Assembly (NCBI RefSeq): GCF_047663525.1
Contig: NC_092602.1
Coordinates: 5,215,501 to 5,279,500, forward strand
Source: Anas platyrhynchos
Lineage: Eukaryota; Chordata; Aves; Anseriformes; Anatidae
Reading direction: 5' to 3'
Length of the DNA: 64,000 nucleotides
The position numbers and the translations under genes are program-made. The notes under the pieces were generated by a model. The model did no database searches. It had not been told where the DNA came from and saw nothing but the letters and a program-made list of their open reading frames with translations. Each line of letters begins with the position of its first letter. Positions within the stretch are counted from its first letter, which is position 1. Shown piece by piece: positions 19,255 through 31,883 of the stretch.

Positions 19255-22200
19255 ATGCCCGCAGGGCCGGTACAGGCCGGGCCTCCGGCACAGCCGGCAC
19301 CACCCGCAGAGAGCAAACCGGTAGGGCCCGGCCCGGGGGAGGGGGTTCGGGAGGTGTCCCGGAGGGTCCGGGCCTAGGAGCGGCAGCGCGAGGCCCGGTT
19401 CGAGGCCTGGAGGCCGCCCTGAGCCGGGGTTTGGGGAACGGCGGCAGCCGCGGGGGGTGAGGGCTCGGCCCTCGGTGCTGTGCTGGGTGCGGGTCGGCCC
19501 CTGGGGTCTTCACAGAGCTTATGGTGGTCCTGGTGTTCCAAAATGTCCCCATTGAGGCCACGAAGCCGTCCCGTATGGCAGGGCCCAGCGAAAAAGCTGC
19601 CCTCAGGGTGCTGGGGCTGCGGCACCGCTGAGGGAAACAGCTTGCTGAGCTGCTCTTGTCAGTGAAAGAGCTTCTGATGTGATCTCCGTAGGGTTAGGAG
19701 CTGTTTGTTCTTTCATGTTGATCCAGTCGGTGTGATTCTGGTTCCTGGCAGTCCCGTGAGCTCGTAGGAATGATGCCCAGGTTGGTCAGCACAGGCGAGT
19801 TACTCCTGCACGTGGTGTTGCAGGCACTCCCCTTCACTGCCCCTTTGCTCAGCATCTAAACAAACCCGCTTGGGGTCAAGGCTGAAGGCGCAGAGCGCTG
19901 TGGAGACTTGTTTTGGTTCCCATGGTGTGGCCTTCCTCCTCGCCCTGCCATGCCAGCCCCTGCAGCAGGTGCCCTTGACGAGCAGACAAACATCATCTCC
20001 CGGCCCTGGGAAGCTGGGGAGTGCCGTTACCTCCTGGGGCTGTTGATCCAGGTTGTTAAACTGGATTTTTGCCAGAAAAACTTAATGATTTGGGGGCTGG
20101 GGAGGAGAATGCACTCTTGTCCACCGTGGGGGTTGCTGTTTGGAGTACAGTGTTCTTACAGAATGTTCTTTAAGCATGGGATTTCAGACCAGCTTGTGAA
20201 GGTGTGTTAGGCCTGCTGTTCTAGATGTAGGTAAAGAACTTGAGAGAGAGAAATGCATTTTCCAACTCAACCCATTGAAAATAAACCCGGTGTCAGTTCA
20301 CAGTCTGCCAGGCTGTGCTGTCACACCCAGATGCTGCTCTACAACAAGTTATTCAGTGTTGTTTGAAATTCCTTCTCTTGTTAGCAGTTAGGATTTGGGC
20401 TGTTTGCATTCACTGCCTTCACTATTTGCAAACCCTGCAATGGAAGGTGTCTCGCTGTACCACCAGCGTCATCATCTTTGGAATAATTTCTGTGGTTATG
20501 AGGTAGCTGGACAGACAACTGTAAGAAAAATGTTTTTTTATTGCAGCCAGAAGAGGAGCCAAAAGAGGAAGCAGCACCGGCCAAGCCTGTGGTGGGAATT
20601 ATTTATCCTCCTCCAGAGGTCAGGAACATCGTTGACAAGACTGCCAGCTTCGTGGCCAGGTAAACAGCGCGGGAGTTGGCTCCTGTTCTGTGGGATTTTT
20701 GTGCATCTCCCAGTGCTGAGGTCTGCGTAGCTCCAGAAGCTGAAGCAGGTCACAGTCCCCTGGCTTTACACAAAGGTTTTTTAAGGATTGAGCTCATACC
20801 AGTGAGGTTGTAGAGGTTGCGTTCTGCTAGAAAAGCACTGACAGCAAATAAAATCCTTTGTGAACGCTGTGAGGTGTGTTGCAATGGCTAGGTAACAGCT
20901 CTTCTAAATCCGACCCGAAGGGCAGACAAAACTCCAGGTAGAAAGGGAGCCCTGTTACAGGCACTTCACTGAGCCATTAAGCCAGCAGCAGCCGTGGCTG
21001 TATTTTACGATGTGTAGGCAAATAGCAGATGAAGAACTCTCCTGCTGGGAGACTTGTGCTCCTTGCTGAGCCCTGCAGCCAAGTCCCGTCCCCGTGTACC
21101 TGCAGCTTCATAAACAGTGCCAGCAGCTGGGCCTGACACTCCCCAGCTCGGCTGCCTCTCTCCCTTTGCAGCGAGGGGAAGAAATGCACGCCTCCAGGGA
21201 GCGATCTTGCCCTGTCTGAGGGCAGATGGACTGCCTGGGATGTTTTCCCCTGCTGACTGGAATTTGCTGCTTGAGCTGTAGCACGAGTGTAGCTCTCATG
21301 GTTAGGGGAGGAGCCTGAAAGTGAGATAAATTGCGCTCTTTTCAGTTCCTTCCGTTTGCCACATGTCCATTCAGCAAACACAAGGTGTCAGTGCTGACAG
21401 TGCCATCATCTGCTTTTGGGAGAGGCTCAGTGCCTGAATGAGACCTAGGGGTATCTAGGGAACATGAAGAGCAGTGTGTTGCAGCAAGCTTTTAATTTTC
21501 CTAAAGTGCTCTTTGAAAATAACTGGCGGTTCTCTTGGATGGGAGAAAAGGAAATAACCCTGGTGGCTCTCCTGAATGCAGTGTGCTTCGTTTCTGCATG
21601 GGCTGCTGATTACCTGCCTGCTCCTCGCATGACCTTTCTTGAAATAAAACCAGTCTCCAAAACTTGTTAGTCTAGTAGGGGACTAAACACCTTCCAGTGA
21701 ATTGTGTAATCCGCTCAGAGATGTTTGGTGTGAATGTAGCCAAACAAGACTGAAATACTTGTGTGTGTGTTGAACTGCCTCGAGAAATGCTCACTGTGGA
21801 ATGTTAAAGGCTAAGTTAGGATGTGCACATAGCCAGTATGTGTATAAACGCCTGCTGTGTTGGGTGAGAGTTACCTGGAGGTAGAGAGAGGTAAACTCCT
21901 GCCACACAGGAGAGAAAAGTGTTCAGGGAATCAGCCCCTCAGAAGACAGGTCTTCCTATGACAGAAGCAGGCGTTTGTACCTGAGTCGATACCCATTCAT
22001 CTACTCTTTTTTCCACCCTACAGAAATGGTCCAGAATTTGAAGCTCGAATTCGTCAGAATGAAATAAATAACCCCAAGTTCAATTTCTTGAATCCCAATG
22101 ACCCTTACCATGCATACTACCGGCACAAAGTCAGCGAGTTCAAAGAGGGCAAGGCCCAGGAGCCCTCAGCTGCTATTCCCAAGGTTATGCAACAGCAGCA

Positions 22201-25200
22201 AACTGCTCAGCAGCAGCTTCCACAGAAGGTAAGCGTTTCTTTTCACTTTGGTCAAGAACTTTGCTCTGACCGCTTGTTCCTCACACCCTGATGTTAAGCA
22301 GAAGAATACTAAGCAGAAAGATGGTGCAAATGATACATTTGTCATAGAAGCAGGCATGGAATTTAGCATCTGGGATTTCCTTCTGATGCGGGTGTGCATC
22401 CCCCAGATGCTGGTGACTCACAGGTTTTGTGAAAGATGCATTATTTTGTATCGCTTAGTCTATTTTAATTACATTTACTCATGTACATCTACACGGTACT
22501 TAACCCTGGTGATCACTTGGAACGTTTGACTTTAGGACTCCTGCCATACACAAATCCTTTAAAATCCCTTGGAGTTTAGTTTGGGCTTGTTGCATGCACA
22601 GTCTTATATAAAATGTTTGTTTTTTTCCTGCCAGAAGGATCAGCTTGCCCTGAAAGTGTGGAGTACAAAATGTTGCTTAGTTGTGTCTTTATAAATACGG
22701 GATGGAAAAAGGGCACTGACTGAATCTGAGCCTTTTGCATGCTTTGTGTGGCCAACAGCTGTGCTGTGTGGCACTGACAGCAGGACTGGTAATCACGGGA
22801 GGGTTTTAGCAAAGTCCTGACAGTTTGCAGTGTCGTTAGCTGGTAGAACATTCATTTTACAGTACACCTGAGTACAGGTGTCCAGATACACCTTACATTA
22901 CTACTTTCTTCCATCCTTGCAGTTGTCAGAATATCTAAACTGTTGTTATTTTCCCTCAGCAGCTGAAGGAAAAATGGGTCCTCCCAAGTGTTCGGTAACA
23001 ATTTCTTGATGGCAGTCACGGAGCTGTCTCCGTTCTGCTCCACAGGTGCAGGCCCAGGTGATCCAGGAGACCGTTGTTCCCAAAGAGCCACCTCCGGAGT
23101 TTGAGTTCATTGCAGATCCTCCCTCCATCTCAGCCTTTGACTTGGATGTGGTGAAGCTGACGGCGCAGTTTGTGGCTCGGAATGGGCGGCAGTTCTTGAC
23201 GCAGCTGATGCAGAAAGAGCAGAGGAACTATCAGTTTGACTTCCTTCGCCCGCAGCACAGCCTGTTTAACTACTTCACGAAGCTGGTTGAGCAGTACACG
23301 AAGGTACTCGTGGCAGTTCACCTGTGAAGCTGCTTTCCTCAGCAGCAGTGTTGATTTTGAAGACTACAGATGCTGTATAAAACAGACTAGAAATGCATAC
23401 AGGTTTAGGAGTCCGTCCCTTAAATCTTGCCCTTTAAAAAGAGATTTCTTGCATGTTGTTGTGGGCATGTGCAGAGCTGAATGCAGTAGGTTGCTACTCA
23501 AGTGTATCAAACACTATAGCAACATAAATAAAAGTTACATTTTAAAAAACACTAACTATAGATAAAAGGGCAAAGAGTGAATATTTCAAGCTCAGGTACA
23601 AGGAATAATTAATACAGTAGCAACAGAAGAAATGGAAGGTAGTCCCAGGGGTCTGCTGATGTTTTTAATCTATGTGGAAAGATAATAGTTGCTTTTAAGG
23701 AGACTTTGTCAAAAAAGAGTCATTGCCAACTGTCACACAAAATATGTTTCAGATCCTGATCCCACCAAAAGGCTTACTCATCAAACTCAAGAAGGAGGCT
23801 GAAAATCCCAAGGAAGTCCTAGATCAGGTATTGCATGAATCATTTTCCAAATTGCTGTAGCATTTCAGGTACACTTTGAATTCTCTCTTTGCATGCTTCT
23901 AATTTACTGGCATCCAATACAGATTCCACGTAAGATGGGTGTGTCCCTTGTAGTCACAAGGGTGACTTGAATATCAGGGTACTCAAGCTCACTTTCAAGC
24001 TCCTAGGTACTGTTTGTTCACGTGTGGCACTGCAGAGGCATAGATAACTGCATGATGCCATTCCCAAATACTTTTCCTTCTCAGACAACTTCACTGTGGC
24101 ACCTCAGTCACTTGCAGTTCTATCAATATGTTTTTTTAACTTCTGTCTTCATCACAAAGGCTGCTTGTGCTTTGGAGAGGTGACATTGCAGACTTTTTAT
24201 TACAACCCTGTGAATTGTTTGCTGATTGTGAATCCTCAACAATACACAAATCACGTCATACTGGGGTAGCTTGGTCTTAACTCAAGAAGGTTGCAGTTCC
24301 AGCTTTAGAAAACCACTCTGAAGCTGGTGCAGTACTCTGCTCAATAGGCAAACCTGTAGTTTCTCTGTAAAATACAACTAGTTCTTTACGCTGCCAAGCC
24401 TCTGAAGTGGTCCTTGCGCAAATGCCTTGACAGCGTTGGTAGGATAAACTTTAGACGCTGCACAGGTGATTATTGTGGATTTTTTGGTGCTAGCTTTATG
24501 TCTGCTTGTGCAGGTGTATTACAGAGTGGAGTGGGCAAAGTTCCAAGAGCGAGAGAGAAAGAAGGAAGAGGAAGAGAAGGAAAAGGAGCGTGTTGCTTAT
24601 GCCCAGATTGATTGGCACGACTTTGTGGTTGTGGAAACAGTGGACTTTCAGCCCAATGAACAAGGTACTGAGGTTAGGCTTTGTAACCTCTTTGAAACAC
24701 TGCTTCCTCTGAGTACAATGCTGGTTTTAGGCAGACGTGGGGTTTTACAGCTGTATATCCCTCAAAGATGAATGGGAAAGCCTCTTAATGACAGGGTAGG
24801 GCTGGATTTTTTTTATTTTTTCCTGGAGTCAGTAATGTTCTCCTTGCACAAAGGGCTGCACAGGTGTCTGTTTTTCCACCTGCAGCAGGACAGCAAGTAC
24901 TGGGGGTTCAGCTCTGGGGCTCCACGGTTTAAGAAGAACGTGGTCCTATTAGAGCAAGTCCAGAGAAGGGCCATGAGGATGCTCAGGGGGCTGGAGCACC
25001 TCTGCTGTGAAGACAGCCTGAGGCAGTTGGGGTTGCTGAAGGCCAGGCTGGATGAAGCTTTGAGCAACCTGGTCTGTTTTCTGCTTTGTAGGGAATTTTC
25101 CTCCTCCCACCACTCCAGAAGAGTTGGGAGCTCGAATCCTTATCCAGGAGCGTTATGAAAAGTTTGGGGAAAGTGAAGAGGTGGAAATGGAGGTGGAGTC

Positions 25201-28200
25201 AGATGAAGAAGATGAAAAGCAAGAGAAAACAGATGAGCCCCCGACCCAGTTGGATCAAGATACACAAGTGCAGGATATGGATGAGGTAGGTAGCCAACAG
25301 AATCAGCATCACTTTTGCTTCGTGAGATTTGTGACCGGTTTATGGTGCTCTTCATCTTCATTGCAATAAGTTCCTCAGTTTCTTGAGGAAATGAGATTTC
25401 TTTGCTTCTGATGGAATTTCAAAACAACCTGTTTCTGCCAAAATGCTGTAATACGATATTATTAATATTTTCCGTGACAATACAATTTACAAGAGAAACC
25501 TGGGAATTCTGAAACCTAGGGATGTGAATTTGGTATTTCTGTGACTGAGTCTTTTAGGCTTTCTTCTACATTGGAGTCTGGAACATTTGAAGACTGATGA
25601 ATTTTAGGCTCTTCCTCTAACCACAGTATATTAGCTGTTTTGCTGTTAACAAGGAACAAGGCCATGGTTAACCGTAAGCCCCTGCTTGCCCTGCTGTGGT
25701 AATGTGGAAGCTGAGGAGTACTTGCTTCCTTTATTTGGGTCTACTGAATCTTTTAATTCCTGATTACCCTGAGGAATCACTGTAGAATAGATGTCCAGAG
25801 GCAAAATAGCTCAGTTGCTTTGAAGCTGCATGATTGCTCCTACCAGTACTACAGAGAAATTCTATGCAGTTCTCACATCTTTTGTGTGGGTGTTTGACTA
25901 CTGGAACTTTATGACTTTTTTTTTCTTAAGGGCTCAGATGATGAAGATGAAAGTCAGAAGGTTCCTCCTCCACCAGAAACCCCAATGCCGCCACCTCTTC
26001 CTCCAACACCAGACCAGGTCATTGTGCGGAAAGACTACGATCCCAAAGGTAAATCGGGCTGCTGAAGGCCGACTTCATTTCTTACTGTGTAATCACAAAA
26101 GCGTTTGTTTCTAGGCCACATCCTCTGGTGGTGTGTTTTTTAATGGCTGTGGTTTTGTTTTTCCAGCCTCAAAACCATTGCCGCCTGCCCCAGCTCCGGA
26201 TGAGTATCTCGTTTCCCCCATCACTGGGGAGAAAATTCCTGCCAGCAAAATGCAAGAACACATGCGGATTGGTCTCCTGGATCCTCGGTGGCTGGAGCAG
26301 CGTGATCGATCTATCCGTGAAAAGCAGAGCGACGATGAGGTCTATGCCCCAGGTCAGCTGGAGCGTCTGACAAAGCCTGTAAAACCCACTTCCTAGATCA
26401 GTGCTATGAACTTCTTAGCGTGTGTCCTCACTCCCCCTAATTGCCACTGATAAGGACTGTCTTTAATGTAGCTTTCTGTGCTACGTCCTTAGTGTGCTGA
26501 TTATATGGCTACTTTTTGTCCTTAGTACGTTGAAGCCCTTCTGCAGAATTAAAGGCAAAGAGCATCGGCTGCTGCTGACTGGCCATCAGTTGCAGTCCCT
26601 CTCTGAAAAGAACAGCACTAAGCCAATGGGTGCCAAATTGTTTGATGATTTGTTAAAGAGTTGTGACTCTTTGTGATCCTGTTTGACTGGGAATTCTTAC
26701 CTGAAGTGATATGATTCCTTTTTTCCTGTAGGTTTGGATATCGAAAGCAGCTTGAAGCAGCTGGCAGAACGCCGTACCGATATCTTTGGTGTGGAAGAAA
26801 CTGCCATTGGTAAAAAGATTGGTGAAGAAGAAATCCAGAAACCAGAGGAAAAGGTAGAGTGGGAACGAGTTCCTGTAGTATTGTGAATGCTCAGAGAGAG
26901 GGGTCTTTTGAAGCTTGTTCTTGCTGTAAAACTGGTGTCTTGATCTATTTGTAGCTCTCATCGTGGTCTCTGTGGGCTGGGGTTATTCTGATGTATTTTA
27001 TCCTGTCAGGTGACCTGGGATGGCCACTCAGGCAGCATGGCCCGCACACAACAGGCTGCTCAGGCCAATATTACTCTTCAAGAGCAAATTGAAGCTATCC
27101 ATAAGGCCAAGGGACTGGTGCCAGAAGATGACAGCAAGGAGAAGATTGGTCCCAGCAAACCCAACGAAATGCCCCAGCCTCCCCCTCCTTCATCAGCGTC
27201 AAATCCCCCAGCGAGTGCTCAGCCCATCACATCTGTGCCTCGTCCACCCACAGTAAGTGCTTGGGTGTCCGAAAGTAGACAGCTGTGGCTGTAGTTAATT
27301 AGAAAGGAGTCCTGACAAAGCTCAAGGGTTATAGCAGGCTACTGGATGGAAGCAGATTTTGGGCGAAGTTAGCGTTTCCAAATGGCTCCTAGGCCTTCAG
27401 AGGTTCCCTGTTGACCTTGCTGTTAAAAGTGAAAATAAGACAGAAGTGAAATCTCTCATCCTTAGCAGTATCAAAAAGACTTGATCAGCTGTGCTGGGGA
27501 AAAACGTGGGTGGTGCCTCCTTGGAGGAAGGAAGCATGGCTAATAAATGCATGGGTGGGGGCCTCTTTTTTTAATGTAAAAAGACGTGATGCGGAAAACA
27601 AAAGCAGTGGCAGGTGAGAAATCACAGATGCCTCACAGCCCCAGGTTCCTGTGTACCGGGGGTTCTGCTGTGACCCTGAGAGCTCCTGTTCCAGGATCGC
27701 CGTGTGGCTCGTGGCCTGGTTCCTGAGTGGTGAGGGAAGGAAGAACTGCTTGATGTGTTAATGAGGTTTCTGTGCCTGTTTACAGGAAGCTCGGGCTGGC
27801 CATACGGTGAGCACGCAGAGGTTCCCAGCAGGTCTTTGCCCAGCAGGAATCCTCAGTGTGTTGCCTTGGTTATTTTAATCAGGACTGCAGACAGCACTGA
27901 GATGATCATTGCATGCATCTGCTAAGAAAAATGACCTTCTCTCTCTATCCAGATGCCCCCTCCTGTTCGTGCCGCCGTTGTTTCTGCTGTTCCTGTCATG
28001 CCTCGTCCCCCAATGACTTCTGTGGTCCGTTTGCCTCCGGGGTCTGTCATAGCCACCCCTATGCCACCAATAATCCACACCCCACGGATCAACGTTGTCC
28101 CCATGCCGCCCTCCGCTCCTCCCATCATGAGCCCCCGCCCGCCTCCCATGATCGTGCCAACAGGTCAGTAACTCAAGCTCTTTCCCGTTAATTGTCAGCC

Positions 28201-31200
28201 AGCTCCCATCTAGCGTGAGCTTGAGCTTTGATTCCCTTTTTCTTTTTGTGCCTCTGATAATGGTAACTGGGACTGCAAACCACAACTCTCATCTTTAAGG
28301 ACTTTTCTTGCGTTTAGTAAGACTTAATCTGGCAGCACTGCTTCTGGGCTTCAGTGTCCCCACTCGGTGTCCCTGGGGGTCTGACCAGGTGAACGCTGGG
28401 GATCTGTGCTGCTTTCCAACAGGGACCAGAGTAAAGCTGATCTGCCAGCACCTCGCTGGGTGTTACAGCTGGTTAGGGAAGTTGCTGCTGCATGAGGAAG
28501 AGCTGTTGTCTGGCTCCATTCCTCATAGTGGCTTCGTAGCGTGAGGTGATTTTAAGTTAAAAAGCACAACATGAAAACGCTTCTTCCGCTTTGTCCTTTT
28601 TTTTTTTTCTAAATTGAAGTGCTGGCACCGCTGCATGCCAAACGGAGAGCATTTTCTTTTCTGCAAGATCTGCAGGAAACTCTTACGCTGCTTGTTGTCT
28701 TTTCCTGGACTGTTTCCCAATATAAAATAGATCTAATGTTTAAAGTTTGCATGTTGCTGTTGGTTGTGTTAACTTCCTGCGTGTATTGTGGCGTTTATTT
28801 TCAGCCTTTTTTAGTTTGCTGGTAGAGTTTATGTAAGGGATTATCTGCTGTATACTCGGTGGCTGACTGCAGGTTGTGCTTTTCCCCCATCCCGTTTCAG
28901 CGTTCGTTCCAGCACCTCCCGTGGCTCCAGTCCCTTCCCCAGCCCCGATGCCCCCTGTTCACCCACCACCACCGATGGAGGATGAGCCGGTTTCAAAGAA
29001 ACTGAAGAGTGAGGACAGCCTGATTCCAGAGGAGGAGTTCCTGCGCAGGAACAAGGTATGTGTGTGGCCTGGCTGCTCGGTCAGGCTCCTCACCCTGCCG
29101 GGCTGCTTGCTCAGCCTCCTGTACCCAAAGGGGATGTAAAGTCCACTGAGGACACAGAGGGGAGCTGATGTGCAAGTATTTCATGAGACAGTGATTTTCT
29201 GAGAGGGCTTCTTCCTCGTGTTGTACCTGAGTGAGCTGAGCTGCCCTATATTTTATTGGAAAGAGCAGCAGAGCGCTGCACACAGAAGCCTAGTGAGATG
29301 GTACTCTTCTGTAATTAAGGGCAGCGAGAAACAGGTTTATAGTAATGTAAAGAAGAGCTAATGCTGATAAGCTTTTAAGCAGAAGACTGCTAAGCTGGAG
29401 ATGCAAGGAGATTTAATATATCAATGTCAACATGGTAGTATGGTAATGTGACATTCTGTAACGATGTGAACGGGACGTTGGGCTGAATTCCTTCCTGAGC
29501 AGTGGCATCAGCTAGGGTTGAATTTGAAGCCCTTTAAGAGGGGAATGCTGTTTTTTCTGGACACTTGCACTGCGGAGCTGCCTCCTGCTTGTGTTCGCTC
29601 TGTGATACTCAGAATGCTTGTGATGCTTGGTGAACAGCAGACTAAGGAGGGACTAAGGGGAGAAATCCAAGTAAAGGTTTTGTTTTGGTAACGGCAAACT
29701 GACTTTCTCAATATTGAGACAAATAATACTTCTGTGTGTTCACTGAGCAGTCAAGATAAGCGATTAGTATTGGGAAGGTCTATAAATACTTTGTCTGCTG
29801 CTCTTATCACAGCCCTGAGCCTCCTTGCCTGTGAGAGACTTTATCTTTGTTTCCTTGCAGGGTCCTGTCACGGTCAAAGTCCAGGTTCCCAACATGCAGG
29901 ACAAGACGGAATGGAAACTGAACGGCCAAGTGTTGGTGTTCACCCTGCCGCTGTCAGACCAGGTATGTAGCTTATTAACCTGGCCTTTATCCCTTGCTCT
30001 TTTGTTGTGGAGCATCTCCGTGTTGAGAGTTGCATGACAGGAGCTATAAAACTGGAAATTCCCCATGCTGTGGCCTCTTGCCAGGCTGTGTGGCTGGGGG
30101 TGCAGTGCTGACTGTCTGTATGGTGTGGAAAAAGCCTGAGGAAGCTCTTTAATTCTTCGTAGGTGTCTGTTATAAAGGTTAAGATCCATGAGGCCACGGG
30201 GATGCCAGCTGGGAAACAGAAGCTGCAGTACGAGGTGGGTATATGTCCTTCAAACGCTGTTTTTGTTTCGGTGTTTTCTCACACAAATCTGGTCTTTTTT
30301 TTTTTTTTTTTAAAGAAAAAGTTGTGCCCATTGAGGTATTGGGAAGAGCAGAGGGAATGGATTTCCTGTCTGTACAGCACACTTGGTTACAGTGCTGTGT
30401 GCTGTTTCAGCAGGACAGGCCTCTAGGAGGTGGCATCAGTGGAATTTCACATCCTCACTATTACAGATGAGGCCTCAAAGCCTTAATATGTTCTCTGAAA
30501 TCAACCAGTTTTATTGAGGGGGTGGGGCTGGTTGTGATTTTTTGCGTTTAAATACAGCATTTTGCCCCTGCTGTTCTGTCTCACACTCCGGAAGGTTGGG
30601 CAAGAATGTCTTGAAACTCTGGGGACTCTGAAAGGATTTTCACCAAAACACTGAAGGGAAAAGAGGTCTCTTGAGACTGGAGCTGTTGTTAAAAAGGAGC
30701 AGTGCCTTTCTCATTTGTTTTCAGTCATGCATGTGCCCAGGCACAACCTGCTGCCTAAGCAGTGAACTTTGAGCTCTTACCTCCCCAGGAATTTTTCCGT
30801 GGGCAGACAGTGTTAACCCTTAGCAAGAAATAAAAATTATTTAAAGGATAAAAAAGGAGGGGGAACTAAACAGCTTCATCTGTTCTGGCAACTGACTCTT
30901 TCTGTATTTGTAGAGGTGTGTATCGTGTATTGCCAATTCCTACACTTGTGTAATTCCCAGCCTACCCACCTCTTCCCGTGCCAGTCTTGTGAGACTTTGG
31001 GACCTCTCCAGGCTTTATCTAAGCCTGCAGTGTTTTGTCATCACTCCAGTTTGAGAGTAGGGCCAGGAAGGCTTTGTCTATGTGGGATTTTGTGGGAAGG
31101 GACCATTAAGGTTTCTGCTGTGACCGTTGTTTATTTCCTTTTCTCCTCAGGGCATCTTCATCAAGGATTCAAACTCCCTGGCTTATTATAACATGACAAG

Positions 31201-31252
31201 TGGCTCTCTGATTCACCTGGCACTCAAAGAAAGAGGAGGCAGGAAGAAATAG
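19255..31252 (+). CDS. SF3A1: Splicing factor 3A subunit 1
   Basis: Sixteen exons: 19255-19320, 20547-20659, 22024-22228, 23046-23303, 23753-23827, 24514-24664, 25092-25285, 25931-26048, 26167-26352, 26732-26853, 27010-27252, 27953-28163, 28901-29055, 29861-29962, 30163-30234 and 31151-31252. Phases close to 790 residues (human 793). Domains: SURP1 (about 47-90, PPPEVRNIVDKTASFVARNG), SURP2 (about 160-205, DVVKLTAQFVARNGRQFLTQ), a charged segment (QERERKKEEEEKEKERVAYA), a long proline-rich region (MPPPVRAAVV, PPPMEDEPVSKKLK), and a C-terminal ubiquitin-like domain from about residue 700 (VQVPNMQDKTEWKLNGQVLV to KERGGRKK). As part of SF3a in the U2 snRNP it acts in branch-site recognition; the ubiquitin-like domain contacts U1 stem-loop 4. 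Conservation is near complete except for the first 22 residues. Confidence 0.98.
24890..25076 (+). mobile_element. CR1-type LINE 3' fragment in SF3A1 intron 6
   Basis: AAGAACGTGGTCCTATTAGA, GTCCAGAGAAGGGCCATGAG, GGCTGGAGCACCTCTGCTGT and AGGCAGTTGGGGTTGCTG follow the typical CR1 3' region. It then jumps to the CR1 terminal stretch AGGCTGGATGAAGCTTTGAG CAACCTGGTCT, so it has an internal deletion. It lies in sense orientation and ends 16 bases before exon 7 (25092). Confidence 0.85.
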
Positions 31253-31877
31253 GAGCCGTGGAGCCCGGAGACGTAACGGCTCCTTTGCCACTTGTGTAGC
31301 CCCAACCATTCGAATCCTCCAGCCTTTTAGGGGCCACTGTGACAAGCTGCAGACTGCCTACCAGCTTGTTTGAGAAGAGAGACTGTGAACCCAGTGCTTG
31401 GGTGGCTAAAGAGAGGGAGGAGGCTGGTAGAGCCCTGAAAGCTGCGCGAGTGTAGTGAGCTAGTACGTAACTGCAGCGGTCTGTTAGTGATCGATGCTTT
31501 GCTAGAGTGCTGGTGTCCAGGTTTGCTGTCTCCCCGGTAAATTCCCCAGAGAAGCCACATTGAGGTCATGCCCAGCTTAGTCTAGATCCATCTTTGAGGG
31601 ATTTATACTGACCAAGAACATCATCTGTCTGGCCACAGTGGTTGCTGCTTTATTTAACCCTTTTTCTAATTGAAAACTTCTTTCTCAGTGTACTTGCTAA
31701 GCCCCTTGTTCTTTTTCTGTCTCAAATCTATCTGCAAGAGCCTCTTGCACTGACCCTGACTTGGAGTTTTATCTTCTCTCAGTGTAAGTGTGCATGGCTG
31801 TCCCTCGCGATAAAGGAGATCCGGGACTGCATGCTCAGCAGCTTCGTGCTTGTTCTGTACAGCCCGTGATTTGTTTT

Positions 31878-31883
31878 AATAAA
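31878..31883 (+). terminator. Polyadenylation signal of SF3A1
   Basis: AATAAA in TTTTAATAAACACGC, about 630 bases after the stop codon; a TTTGTGGCAG stretch follows at the right distance. Confidence 0.75.
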
